DNA from: Leishmania donovani
Taxonomy: Eukaryota > Euglenozoa > Kinetoplastea > Trypanosomatida > Trypanosomatidae
Length of the DNA: 64,000 nucleotides
NCBI RefSeq assembly: GCF_000227135.1
Contig: NC_018238.1
Span: 96,509-160,508, forward strand
Direction: 5' to 3'
Shown here: positions 9,910-19,776 of the stretch, in pieces
Layout of the letters: each line of letters begins with the position of its first letter
Numbering within the stretch: the first letter of the stretch is position 1
The notes under the pieces: model-generated
Told to the model about the DNA's origin: nothing
What the model saw: only the letters and a program-made list of their open reading frames with translations
The model's database searches: none
Made by a program: the position numbers and the translations under genes

Positions 9910-10769
9910 CGAGATCGGCGGCAGTGCTAGTGATCCACCCCCGCCCCCTTTTTTCGTTTTCTTCTACAACTCTTTGGTGGCGCGGCGATGGGGAGAGAGA
10001 GAGAACGAATCCGCAGCAGGTAGACGTTCAGTGTGCCGCGCTTACGGCCACCGTGTGTGCGGTCATGTGTGCTCCTCTCGTTGGCTCCTTGTCTCTAGTC
10101 CCAACCCCCAGCAGGGCCTCCGCCGCTCTGCTTGCTTCATTCATCTGCTACAAGAGACTGCAGCATCATTGCAAGGCGTCTCCTCAATAAACAGAAAGCG
10201 CTCGTGGTGAGGAGACGGCGCAGTGTCTTGCATGCCCACTCCCTCTCCCCGCCACATCACCGTGTCTAGCCTGTACGTTTGTGCATCGGCGGGTGGCGCG
10301 GCTGCCAGTGCGTCCGTCAGAAACGGCTAGCGCAACGCGCACATGCTTCCATGCGGCCACTCGGTCTAGTGCATCGCTCCGGGCAGTGCTCCATAACGAG
10401 GAACCCCTCGAAGCGTTTTGCTTGCTTGACAGCTTCTCCCTTACTCTTGATCTCGTCATCTATGCACCCCTCGACCTCTGCATCATGCATGCATATCAAC
10501 GATCAACCCTCCGCCCTTCTCCGTCTCCCTTCACACGCACCTGAACGCACGTACGTCCTCTGCCGCAGAATGCACGACTGCGTCTCTTTTTTTTTGCTTC
10601 CCCTTTTCTCATTCTCGCCACCGCCACCACCACCAACACCACCCTATCCGCCCTCCTTAAGAGCCTCTAGCGATCCGCTCAGCGACCGTTAAAGTGCGTG
10701 CATACGTTGCGTCTGCCGGCCTGTGTCCGTCTTCTCTGAAACGCGCAGACGCACCCCATCCAATCCGCC
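9910..10769. other. Intergenic region before the 14-3-3 gene
   Basis: No gene seen. It contains 3'UTR-like sequence and a clear polypyrimidine tract at 10583-10619 close to the next ATG. Confidence 0.7.
10583..10619 (+). promoter_or_regulatory. Polypyrimidine tract and AG acceptors for the 14-3-3 mRNA
   Basis: A T/C-rich tract with a run of nine T. The first AGs after it are at 10660-10661 and 10669-10670, about 100 bases before the ATG at 10770. This is the standard layout for spliced-leader addition and predicts a short 5'UTR. Confidence 0.5.
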
Positions 10770-11531
10770 ATGACCAACGTCTTCAAGGTCCCGGAGAAGC
10801 GCGAGGAGCTTGTCTACACGGCGAAGATCGCCGAGCAGTGCGAGCGCCACGATGAAATTCTCTTCTGTATGAAGCGCGCTGTCAAGATGAACCCGCGGCT
10901 GTCCAGCGAGGAGCGCAACCTGCTCTCTGCCGCCTACAAGTACATTATCAGTGCCCGCCGCGCTTGCTGGCGCAGCATGAGCTCGATGTCGCACAAGGAG
11001 GACAGCCACAAGGGCAAGACGGCGAGCCTCTTCAATGGCTTCCAGCATCAGGTGGAGAAGGAGCTGGCGGAGATCTGCTCCGACATTCTGGAGCTTCTGG
11101 ACAAGTACCTCATCCCAGCCGCCGACAACGACGAGAGCAAGGTGTACTACTACAAGCTCAAAGGTGACTACCACCGCTACTTTGCGGAGGTGGAGTCCGG
11201 CTCAGATACGCAGAAGAACCTTGCCCTGGAGGCGTACAAGAAGGCGTCCGAGTTCACAACCTCGCTGAAGCCGACCTCGCCAATCCGCCTCGGCCTCGCC
11301 CTCAACTTCTCTGTCTTCTACTACGAGATTCTGCGCAGTCCCGACAAGGGCTGCCAGCTCGCTCGCCAGGCCTTCGAGGAGGCCCTAAGCGATCCGGAGG
11401 TGCTAGATGAGGAGCAGCACAAGGAGTCAGCTCTCATCATGCAGCTGCTGCGCGACAACCTCGCTCTCTGGACGGAGGACTCTCGCCCGGAAGGCCAGGA
11501 TGATGAAACAGCCATGGAGGAGCTTGAGTAA
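10770..11531 (+). CDS. 14-3-3 protein
   Basis: A 253-residue member of the 14-3-3 family, the usual length. 14-3-3 proteins are dimeric adaptors that bind phosphoserine/phosphothreonine peptides and change the activity or location of clients in the cytosol. The phosphate-binding residues can be placed: K57 and R64 in KYIISARRACWR, and R136-Y137 in KLKGDYHRYFAEV. The later helices are also recognisable (TSPIRLGLALNFSVFYYEI and DNLALWTEDS). The C-terminal tail is short and acidic, as expected. The N-terminal dimer region is more divergent than in animals or plants (MTNVFKVPEKREELVYTAKI). The start is the first ATG of the frame. Trypanosomatids have two 14-3-3 isoforms; which one this is cannot be settled here. 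Confidence 0.97.
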   Translation: MTNVFKVPEKREELVYTAKIAEQCERHDEILFCMKRAVKMNPRLSSEERNLLSAAYKYIISARRACWRSMSSMSHKEDSHKGKTASLFNGFQHQVEKELAEICSDILELLDKYLIPAADNDESKVYYYKLKGDYHRYFAEVESGSDTQKNLALEAYKKASEFTTSLKPTSPIRLGLALNFSVFYYEILRSPDKGCQLARQAFEEALSDPEVLDEEQHKESALIMQLLRDNLALWTEDSRPEGQDDETAMEELE

Positions 11532-11767
11532 AAGGCCGATACACACAAACGCACTCGCGCGCACGCAAGGAAAGCGACGACGTTGTAGATGGAGCGGCGT
11601 CCGTGTAAATAGGGAGAGGAAGAGGGTGTGCTGGTGGTATTTGGGTGGGGAAGGTGGGCGCAGACACCCACACACCCGTGCGCCGCCCTCGCTCTTTACC
11701 TATTCCGCTGCAAGCTTCTTCGACTCCCTCGCTCGCCGCTCTCACGCGCGTCTCATATCTCCTTCAA

Positions 11768-11770
<3 letters not shown>

Positions 11771-11802
<32 letters not shown>
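11771..11802. repeat. (GT)n microsatellite
   Basis: Sixteen uninterrupted GT units in the 3' flank of the 14-3-3 gene. Confidence 0.9.
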
Positions 11803-11803
<1 letters not shown>

Positions 11804-11894
11804 AAAGTCTGTGCGTTTGTGTACGTGCTCCACTGTTGTTGGTTCTTCTCCGACCATCCCACCACCCTCTTTTCGTGATGCCTGCGGGCCCCCA

Positions 11895-11952
11895 CCTCCC
11901 TCCCTCCCTCCCGTGAAGACGGATGGGGGCGGGAGAGAGGGAGGGAGGGAGG
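11895..11952. repeat. Inverted repeat of CCCT and AGGG units
   Basis: The left arm (11895-11912) is CCT followed by CCCT-type units. The right arm (11931-11952) ends with 14 bases exactly complementary to part of the left arm. The arms could form a long stem in RNA in several registers, and the G-rich arm could instead fold as a G-quadruplex. Confidence 0.7.
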
Positions 11953-13460
11953 CGCGGCTGCGAAACCGGGTACAAGTCGCGTTGCTTTCCATTTCTTTTT
12001 GTTTCTTTTTTTCGTTTATTTCGTCATGTATGTACGGCCCAGCGACATCTCCTGCACAGGCGCGCGCGCGTGCGTGTGCGGGCGTCTCGCCTCTCTTCCC
12101 CTCCTCCCACTTGTATGTTCTTTAGGCGTTTCTTACCGCCCCGCCCCGCCCCTCTTTTCGATGGCTGCACAGCGGTGTGCCCGTGTGCAAGAGCCGGATA
12201 TCGCGTACGTGCGTTTCTTTTTTGTTTGTTTTGGATGCGTAAAGGTAGAGGTGAGGGTGTTGGTAGTGTGGCGGGGTGGAAGAGGGAGAGTGCAGTTGTG
12301 CTGTGGCTCTGTTGTCTGAGTTCTTGTTTTACATTCTCGTTGTGGTGTAGTTTCTTATTATTCTGCCTCCATGCTGATGCTCATCGTGATGTGTCCTCCT
12401 GATGCGTGTGCGCGCGTGTTCGTCTGAGTGATGCCCGCATCCGCCTAAAGCCTCGATCGGCGTTTGGATGTCGGCTTGTGCTCGTGTGGAAGGGCGGCGA
12501 AAAAGGCAAAAAGAGGGACGTATACGAATACGGCTCGAAAGACGGCAGGGCAGGTGGCAACGATGGTGATGGATGGCATAGAGAAGGAAGGGAGGGAGGG
12601 AGGGAGGGCCGGCGGCAGCGGCGGCAAGAAAAGAGGGCTAAGAGAGCAAACGGGCGCAGGCCCGTGCATGGATGACGAGCAAACAAGAATTCTAAAGCAG
12701 AGGTAGAAGAAGCTCCTCTCAGCGATGCGAAAAAGAAAAGGTGGGAAAGATGGCGTTGCCTTTCAGATGTGCAGCACTTTGTGTGCGTGTGTGTGCATCT
12801 GCTGTGCGTGCCGCCTTGGTGTGCTCTCCCGTGTGCTCTCTGCTGCCACCTCTCGCCCTCTCGCCATCCCTCGTCAAGCTTGGTCGAACTCGTGCACGGC
12901 CCTCTGCCCAGCATTGAAAACCAAAACAGGAAAAAACGCCGCCTCTCTTCTCTGACCTTGCCCGTGTGTGTGTGTGTGTGTGTGCTCCCTGCACCACTAC
13001 CCCTCGCCTCCCTGCGAGGCGTCGACTCGCGCGTGCATGCGTGGACGGGTCTGAGCGGATGGATGCGGAGCACCGGCCCAAAGCAAGGCAGGGGGCCCCT
13101 ACTCCACCCACCCCGGCCCCCCCCGAAATGAAAGCACCACGCCCATCAGCACGTGCGCGTGTGTCAGCACAAATCTGTTCCGCTCCGTTCTTTTTTTTTA
13201 CGGTATCATCGATCTGCGCCATCTGCTCTCGCCCTCGCCATTACGATTGCTCGAACTCCGTCGCACGCACAGCGCACCGCACACCTACGGAACTCGCTCA
13301 CTCGGCCGGCGTTCATCAGCGACTCCTCCAAGAACATCACAGAGAGACGCGCGCGGCCCCCACCCACCCTGTAGGCTTTCTTCTTTTCCTGTTCGGATCC
13401 GCCAATCGCCGCTAAAGTGCCATCGGGTGTGAAGCTAGGAACGTCGCCGCCGCCGATGAG

Positions 13461-14657
13461 ATGGTGGCGCTGCCGGCGTTTAAGTTCGTCTTCCTGGCCA
13501 TCCGCCAGGTGACGCGCCCTGTCGCGAAGCAGATCGTCTCACGTGCGAACACGAAGCGCGCCCTGACGTACTGTGTGTGCATTGGGCTGGGCCGCGTCTC
13601 GCTCGGCCTCTCCGGCGTCATCGCAGAGTGGACACGGGCTGAGGAACAGAAGCAACGGGAGGCGAAGCTCAAGGCGGCACAGGCTGCGGGTGCGACTGCA
13701 GCAAAGAACGCGGCGCAGGTGGCCATGGATGTGGTGGGCAAGGCATCGACAGCAGCAAGCAGCAGCGAGACACCCAACACGGCGGGATCGAGTAGCGGCA
13801 CCAACACAGCAGCGAGCTCCGCGGCGAAGGCGCAGGCGGGCAAAGCCGTAGAGTCAAGCATAGCCACAACGGCGAAGTCCGCTGCTACGCCGGCAACCGT
13901 CACACCTCGGTCGCGATCGCTTCTGCAGAGCGTCGTCTACGGTCCGCAGCCGAAGGGTGGGGCGGTGGACACATACGACAGCACCGTCTTTCTCGATCTC
14001 TCGCGCACCGTCGGCGAGGTAGCCCGTGTCTTTATCCGCTACCCGTCTCGCAGTGCTTGGGATGTGTTCCGCCAAACGTTTCTCGCTCCTTTCCCGGAGG
14101 ATCGACTCGTTGCAGCGGGCGCTGACCTTCTCATCGAGCTGGTGGCCTACACAGTGCTGTGCACATTGCTCGTGGTGGAGCTTTACCAGCAGTCCCGCAC
14201 ATCGGCAGCGAAAGAGGCCCACTTGCAGGCCCGCCTGGAGGCAATCGAATCCAAGGTGAACGAGCTGGTGGAGTGCAGCAACAGGGCAGCCTCCTCGCCG
14301 CCGGTGCAGGAGTTGCCTCCAGTGCGGGAACTGCGCGTGACAGGGCGGCTCAGTGCCCTCTGGGGTGCCGTCACAGGCGGCGTCGGCTTTGTTGGTGATT
14401 CCGTGAGCAGACACACCGAAGGCCGCAAAAAGAGCAGTGCCAGTAGCAGCGGCGGCAGCCTCGCAGCCGAAGAGCTTGAGCGACTGGCGCAGAGCGGCAA
14501 GGTTGTCGTCCCACAGCGCAAGAACGGCTTCAACGTGGCGTATGCCCCACCGCGGGACCCCGCGGTGAAGGTGAGCAAGCACGATGAGACAATTTTCCTG
14601 CAAGAGGAGCTGGATCAGCTCATGGGCAATGTCGTGCGGATGGAGAAGCGGGCATAG
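13461..14657 (+). CDS. OPA3: OPA3-like mitochondrial protein with a low-complexity insert
   Basis: A 398-residue protein. The first ~55 residues match the start of the OPA3 (optic atrophy 3) family: a hydrophobic/basic opening with FLAIRQVTRPVAKQI, comparable to the LGIRQVSKPLAN segment of animal OPA3. After an Ala/Ser/Lys-rich stretch of about 90 residues, the second OPA3-like part returns, with a helix and membrane-like segment (LLIELVAYTVLCTLLVVELY, near 218-237) followed by a charged coiled coil. OPA3 proteins sit in mitochondrial membranes and affect mitochondrial morphology; their chemistry is not established. Animal OPA3 is about 180 residues, so this version is roughly twice as long, through the insert and a C-terminal extension of about 120 residues. 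The start is the first ATG of the frame. Confidence 0.8.
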   Translation: MVALPAFKFVFLAIRQVTRPVAKQIVSRANTKRALTYCVCIGLGRVSLGLSGVIAEWTRAEEQKQREAKLKAAQAAGATAAKNAAQVAMDVVGKASTAASSSETPNTAGSSSGTNTAASSAAKAQAGKAVESSIATTAKSAATPATVTPRSRSLLQSVVYGPQPKGGAVDTYDSTVFLDLSRTVGEVARVFIRYPSRSAWDVFRQTFLAPFPEDRLVAAGADLLIELVAYTVLCTLLVVELYQQSRTSAAKEAHLQARLEAIESKVNELVECSNRAASSPPVQELPPVRELRVTGRLSALWGAVTGGVGFVGDSVSRHTEGRKKSSASSSGGSLAAEELERLAQSGKVVVPQRKNGFNVAYAPPRDPAVKVSKHDETIFLQEELDQLMGNVVRMEKRA

Positions 14658-15867
14658 AATGAGCGGGCCGCTCGGTGGAGAGGGTCAGCGCATCGCTTGC
14701 TCATCGCGTAAGAGGAGGGGGATGCAGCGGAAGGGGGAGGGGGGGGGCACACTGCCTGGATGCAACGCACCCCAGCGGCCACACGAAGGGGAGAAAGGCA
14801 GTGCCCTTCCTTACTCTTGACCGATGGCTACACTTATCGCGCTGTGTGGCAATGGCGGTGTCGCCGCCACTCCTCCCCTACGTTGCCTTATCCGTCGAGC
14901 GTCTTCCTCACGCGTGGGTGTGCGGCTCTTCTCAGGGAGTACCTTTGCGTTATGCCGATATGTGCAGGCGCGTGTGCGGAGGGCGGCGTCGGTGTGCCCT
15001 CCGATGACAACGTTGTTGTCCGACAGGAGGCGGGAAATGAGGACGTGTAACATCCTCGTGTGCGTCTTTTCGCATCCGATGGCCTCAACTGCTCCCCACC
15101 CTCCCGCCCGCTCCCCCTTATCTCTGTCTCTTTCCTTCCTGTGTTTGGCTCGTGCTGTGTATGCCAGGTCTGCGTCTGTGTGTGTGTGTGTGTGTGTGCT
15201 CTGCGCAGACGTTCATCTTCCTCTGGAGTTATGCTTTCGGCTTGCGCGCGCGCGCCTGCTGGAGCGTGTTGCTTTCTCGCCCGCTCCGTTCACACGCACG
15301 CAAAGAAGCAAGTCAAGGCGAGGATGCCGTCACACAGGCCGGAGCGAAGAGTGCACACAGAAATGACGGTCCTGCGCTATTATGCATGGGCGCCCGCGCA
15401 CGTCACACAAACGCTCGCGCACGACGACGATGGACACACTCAACAGGAGGCATAGAGCCCTGTACACGCTCGCACACGCGCTGGAAGACGCGGAAGCGAG
15501 GCTGAAGATTGGTGTCGGTGGAGGCGACCATGAAAGCCGTTGCGCATCCATGGAGGCTTGTGACTCTCATCCTCTACGGGCGGACGGCACGGTTGGAGGC
15601 ACGAGCTCACACGCACTCTCTCTGCGCATTTTTCATGACGTAGACAAGGCACCCTACTCCGCTTGCGTCTGCAGTTGTGTACCTCTTGAGCAAGTGGCAG
15701 TGGAAGGGGGCTACATCTTGGCGCTGCGCCCCACCCACTCACACCCGCTCTTGCGTCGCGCCATGCATTACTCCTCAGCCGCCGCCCTACTTCTCGCTCA
15801 CCTTCTCTGCCACATGCCTACACGCTCAGCTTCCCCTTTATGTGCCATCATAGAAGTTTGTTCTGCC
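14658..15867. other. Intergenic region before the golgin-like gene
   Basis: No independent gene. It contains short G-runs near 14734-14747 and (GT)n at about 15178-15199. From 15382 the frame of the next gene is open, but that extension (about 160 residues) reads like UTR, so the start is placed at 15868. Confidence 0.6.
15786..15810 (+). promoter_or_regulatory. Polypyrimidine tract, probable trans-splicing signal
   Basis: A C/T-rich stretch 60-80 bases before the ATG at 15868, followed by an AG at about 15829-15830. If used, it would remove the upstream in-frame ATGs from the mRNA, which supports the 15868 start. Confidence 0.35.
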
Positions 15868-17898
15868 ATGGCGGAAACAGGCCCATCGGCTCCAGCCAGA
15901 GATGTGGCGTTGCTGGAACCGCCCTTGTCTCTCTCAGCTAGCGGGGAGGCGCTGTCGTCGCCGCCGCAGCCGAGCACCACCCCCGCCGCTGCGGCCTCAC
16001 CCACGCCGGAAGAGCAGCTCCGCGCGCTCGAAGTCAAGATGGGCAAGTGGAAGGAGGCGGTGACCACCCAGCTCAACGACGCGGCCCGCAAGAATAAGAA
16101 GCTCCGCGAAGAGCTCCGCCTTCTCCGCGAGGAGAAGGCAAATGCGCTGAGCGGGCTGCGGGTGCAGCTGACAGAGGAATTCCAGGAGCGCACCGCGATG
16201 CAGCGGGACGAGTTGGAGGCGCTGAAGAAGCAGGCCGCCGCGTTGCGGGAGGAGAAGAAGACGATGGCCGCCACGCACGAGGCGGAGCTGCAGGCGGCAC
16301 GTACGAAGCTGCGCGAGGTGATCCAACTGGAGCTGGAGACGGAGTACAAACGCAGAGAGGGGGATTGGGAGAAGGAGAAGACGCAGTTGCAGATGCTCAC
16401 GGCAGCGAAGGAAACGGAGCGGGCACAGGCGGAGCACGAGTGTGGCGTGCTGCAGCTGCGACTGAACAGACTCGGCACCCAGTACGATGAGCTCGCAACG
16501 CTGCTTCAGCCAGAGTGTGGCTTCACGGCGGAGACGCGCGTGCTGGAAGCAGGCGACCACGCAGACGACGGAACGAGGTCCGAAAGCGCGTCACCTGCTG
16601 CTGCTGCTGCTGCTGCTGGAGCCTCCGGAACCGGCTCAGCCGCCTTCAACGCCAATGGCAGCAACGCTGAGCGGCAGAAGACGGCTATGGCGGCGGCACA
16701 CGCTAGGCAAATGGAAAGCATCAAGGCCGATCTGCAAAGCAAAGAGCAGCGCACGCAGTTCCTGCTGGGCCGCGCCAAGCAGGAGCACGAGGCGGAGAAG
16801 ACGCAACTGCTGCGAGAACTGCACCTGCGGGAGGAGGAGCTCAAGGTAGCACACACACTGCTGAAGCAGGTGCAGGTGGAGAACAGTCGGTACATGGAGC
16901 GTGTCTCGCACGCTCAAACAGAGCGGCAGGCGCTGGAGCAGCGATATGCAGCGAAGGTGTCCGCCCTCAGTCAGGAACTAGCGGAGCGCATTCAGGCCGC
17001 TGACGAGGTGCAGTTGGCCAACAAGCGCCTGCAAGAGCAACTTCGCACCTCCCAGCAGCAAGTCGCCACGTTGGAGGAAGAGTCCACGATGCGCGAGGAG
17101 GCTTTCCATTCGCTCATGTTCTCGGAGGACAGCAAGCGAATCACGATGGACTTGCAGCGGGCCCTCCAGGCTGCGCGGGACGAGGCGGAGGAATGGAAGA
17201 TGCAGTACTACGCCAGCGTCACAGCCTCACAGCCTCCCTCAGCGGCAGTAGCAGCAACGTCGCAAGGGGGTCCCTCCCCGCAGAAATCAGCCGAGGCTGA
17301 TGGCGAGCACGAATCTGCCGCTGCAACTGCCCCAGCAGCAGCGGTTCGCACACCTGAGGCGTGGCATGACCAACTCGCCGCCAGGGAAGCGAATCTCGAT
17401 TTGCAGGCGGCGCAGCTGGCCCGCAAGGCTGCCCTTCTGGCGGCTGCGGAGGCGAAACTGAACAAGATGCGCAGCTCCATGGCAAGTCAGGCCAGCCTGC
17501 TCCTACAGCAGAGTAAGAGTGGCGGTCGTGCTGGTGGTAGCAGTGGCGTCGGTGGTCCTCACGGTCGTCGTGAGAATGGTGACAGCGGCGTATTCACCGG
17601 AGGCGGTGACAGGAGCAACGCGGAAGACGACGATAGCGACCGCGGCCTCGCCGACACATCGCCGCTCATCTCCACGGCGGCATCATTGCTTCCATCTAGC
17701 CTGCATGGCTCACTGCGCCTGCTAGAGGCGCAGCGGCGGCGTCTACACCTCCCAGGCACGTGCGGCCTGTGCGCCTGTTGCTTCTCGGGCGGCGGCACCA
17801 CCGGTGTTCCTCGGCGTCTCCGTCGCAATGCATTTCTGACCATAGTGGCAGCACTCATGCTGCTCTTCATGCTGGCCAGCTTCAGGGTCGTGGCGTAG
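15868..17898 (+). CDS. Golgin-like coiled-coil protein with C-terminal membrane anchor
   Basis: A 676-residue protein from the ATG at 15868 (MAETGPSAPARD). An upstream in-frame ATG at 15382 would add 162 residues but that part looks non-coding. After a Pro/Ala-rich start, residues from about 45 to 460 form long coiled coil, rich in Glu, Lys, Gln and Leu with heptads (for example KNKKLREELRLLREEKANAL), broken by an Ala/Gly/Ser linker. The C-terminus has Cys-rich TCGLCACCFSGGG, basic RRLRRN, then one hydrophobic segment (FLTIVAALMLLFMLASF) five residues from the end. Coiled coil plus a tail anchor is the plan of golgin-84/CASP-type Golgi tethers, so a vesicle-tethering role is likely. Orthology to a particular golgin is an inference. 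The Cys cluster next to the membrane could be acylated. Confidence 0.8.
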   Translation: MAETGPSAPARDVALLEPPLSLSASGEALSSPPQPSTTPAAAASPTPEEQLRALEVKMGKWKEAVTTQLNDAARKNKKLREELRLLREEKANALSGLRVQLTEEFQERTAMQRDELEALKKQAAALREEKKTMAATHEAELQAARTKLREVIQLELETEYKRREGDWEKEKTQLQMLTAAKETERAQAEHECGVLQLRLNRLGTQYDELATLLQPECGFTAETRVLEAGDHADDGTRSESASPAAAAAAAGASGTGSAAFNANGSNAERQKTAMAAAHARQMESIKADLQSKEQRTQFLLGRAKQEHEAEKTQLLRELHLREEELKVAHTLLKQVQVENSRYMERVSHAQTERQALEQRYAAKVSALSQELAERIQAADEVQLANKRLQEQLRTSQQQVATLEEESTMREEAFHSLMFSEDSKRITMDLQRALQAARDEAEEWKMQYYASVTASQPPSAAVAATSQGGPSPQKSAEADGEHESAAATAPAAAVRTPEAWHDQLAAREANLDLQAAQLARKAALLAAAEAKLNKMRSSMASQASLLLQQSKSGGRAGGSSGVGGPHGRRENGDSGVFTGGGDRSNAEDDDSDRGLADTSPLISTAASLLPSSLHGSLRLLEAQRRRLHLPGTCGLCACCFSGGGTTGVPRRLRRNAFLTIVAALMLLFMLASFRVVA

Positions 17899-19776
17899 CG
17901 CGTGCCATCGGTGTTCATGGTGGTGCGTGTATTCGCTGTATTTGTTCTTGTGCTTCATGCGCGCGGCCATGCAACTATCACGTCCTTTGTTCACGGTTGC
18001 AGACGCTCACGGTCGCTTCATCCTCCCAGTCAACCTCATCCCATCTACCAAATTCGCCGGCCGTTCCCTCCCCCCCCCCGCCGCCCCACCTTGGCTGATG
18101 ATGCTAGAACCGAGGCACCAAGGGAAGAGGTGGGAAGGGGGGGAGTGGCAGGAGTATGGCAGGAGGTCGTCGAGCACTCCGTAGTTGCGGCAGTGGCTGA
18201 CTGACGAGTGGATCGTGTGCCGGCATCCCTCTTGCTGGGCGCCCTCCTCCCCCATCCCCCTCTGTCGACCACCTAGCGCTGCTGCACACACGCACCCCGT
18301 TGAAAGTGGAGGTGCGCAGCAGCGCGTGAGGAAAGCGAAGGCGGCAGACGGTACCGTCCGCTGGCTCGTTTTTCCCTTTGCTTCTGTCAGGTTGCGCGTC
18401 GCGCTCCTCTTCGGCTTCGCCCATTCTCGCACTCGAACATCGAAAGTGGCAACTCCACTCCTGTACCGCGGGCACTTGCGCGACAGGGCCGTCCGCGAAA
18501 ACACACAGAGACGTACAGGCTGGAGCTGCTCTGTATGGGCTCGTTTCTCCGCGGATGATCGCCCCCCCACCCTCTCTGTGGATGGGCTTGTGGGTTTTGT
18601 CAACGCCGTGTCGGAGTCCTCAACCAAGTGCCTGCGCGCAAGCGCAGGCACATACGCACCTTGAGCATACCCCACCGCCCGTATTTCTCATGAATCCCAT
18701 GGTAACCTATATCTGCGTGAATGGATGGCGCCTCTGCCGGCGCTTCGATCTGCCCCGCCTCTCCTTTTCACTGTCGTGTGATTTTCTCGAATTTGCGTCG
18801 AGGATGGTGCCCACGCACATACACGTAAGCCGATATCGGCCCTGGTGAGACGTTTTTCTGCCATGAACAGTGCGCACGGACAGGATCAAGCACACACACA
18901 CACAAAGCAGAGAAGGGAACGGAAGGCATAAGGCGCAGGAAGGCAAGTCTTGTGCATCCGCCTCCCCACTGCCCCTGTCTCTGTAGATTGTGAAAGCCAT
19001 TTCGCTTGCTGGTGTTGTCGCTGCTGCTCCCATTTCCGATTCTTCCGTCTCCGCTCTCTTTCTCTGTCTCCTCGCCGTCTCGTGGCGTCACTGCGGCGGT
19101 TGCATCCCATCCAGACGCATCACGCATAGACCACGCGCACGAGACGAAGCGAACAGGGCGTCACCTCTGCGAACCATCTCAGCATCGCTTGTGTGTTGAT
19201 ATCGACCCCTTTCTTCCGGTGTTACCGCGTGTCCTCTTCCTCGCTAGCTTGCCTCTGTATGTGTGCGTGTGTGTGTGCGTCTTCGTCCCTCTCTCGGTGG
19301 CACGCACACGCGCACGAAGACATGACAGGTGATCCGGCGGTGGACGCGAAAAGTCACCACAAACTGATCACAAAAACCAACGCGCGCATGCGCATCTTCT
19401 GACAATCATAGACCACGTCGCCGCGCATCTTTAGTGTCTCTCCCTAACTCCATCATCGACTGAATACGGATCGAGTTGAGAAAAAGCAGGACAAGAACGG
19501 AAGCAGAACGCGTGCCATTGAACTAGCGGTGACCTATCACCGTATCTGCATCCCCACCCCTACCCCCTCATCCTTCGCACAAGCAGCTCCTCCGCCTGCG
19601 CATGTGGACGTCCAGTTGCCTTCGGCCATACACACCAGCGCGCGCGCTCCTTTTCTCTTCCTCTCTCTTGCTCTTTGTAGTTCGGCACCGTACAGGTGCT
19701 CGGCTGTACGGGGAACAGCGCTGCTGCACCGTTGCGCGGTTGTTACTGCAATCCCACGCACGCACGCTCGGCGATC
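17899..19776. other. Intergenic region before the DUF2779 gene
   Basis: No gene seen. It contains a C-run near 18067-18077, short (AC)n at about 18891-18905 and (TG)n near 19259-19280. C/T-rich sequence at about 19645-19675 precedes the next gene. The DUF2779 frame is open from a GTG at 19696, but the first ATG is 19777. Confidence 0.65.

Larger units (their letters stand above)
11532..13460. other. Intergenic region with GT repeats and a GA/CT inverted repeat
   Basis: No gene seen. It holds (GT)n at 11771-11802, a long complementary CT/GA pair at 11895-11952, a (GGGA)n run at about 12588-12608 and (GT)n at 12964-12984. The peptides read through it are simple-sequence products. Confidence 0.7.

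Noticed and set aside
15382..15867. Longer N-terminus for the golgin-like protein
   Set aside because: Codon use and the C/T tract at 15786-15810 suggest 5'UTR. Kept as a finding rather than as the annotated start.
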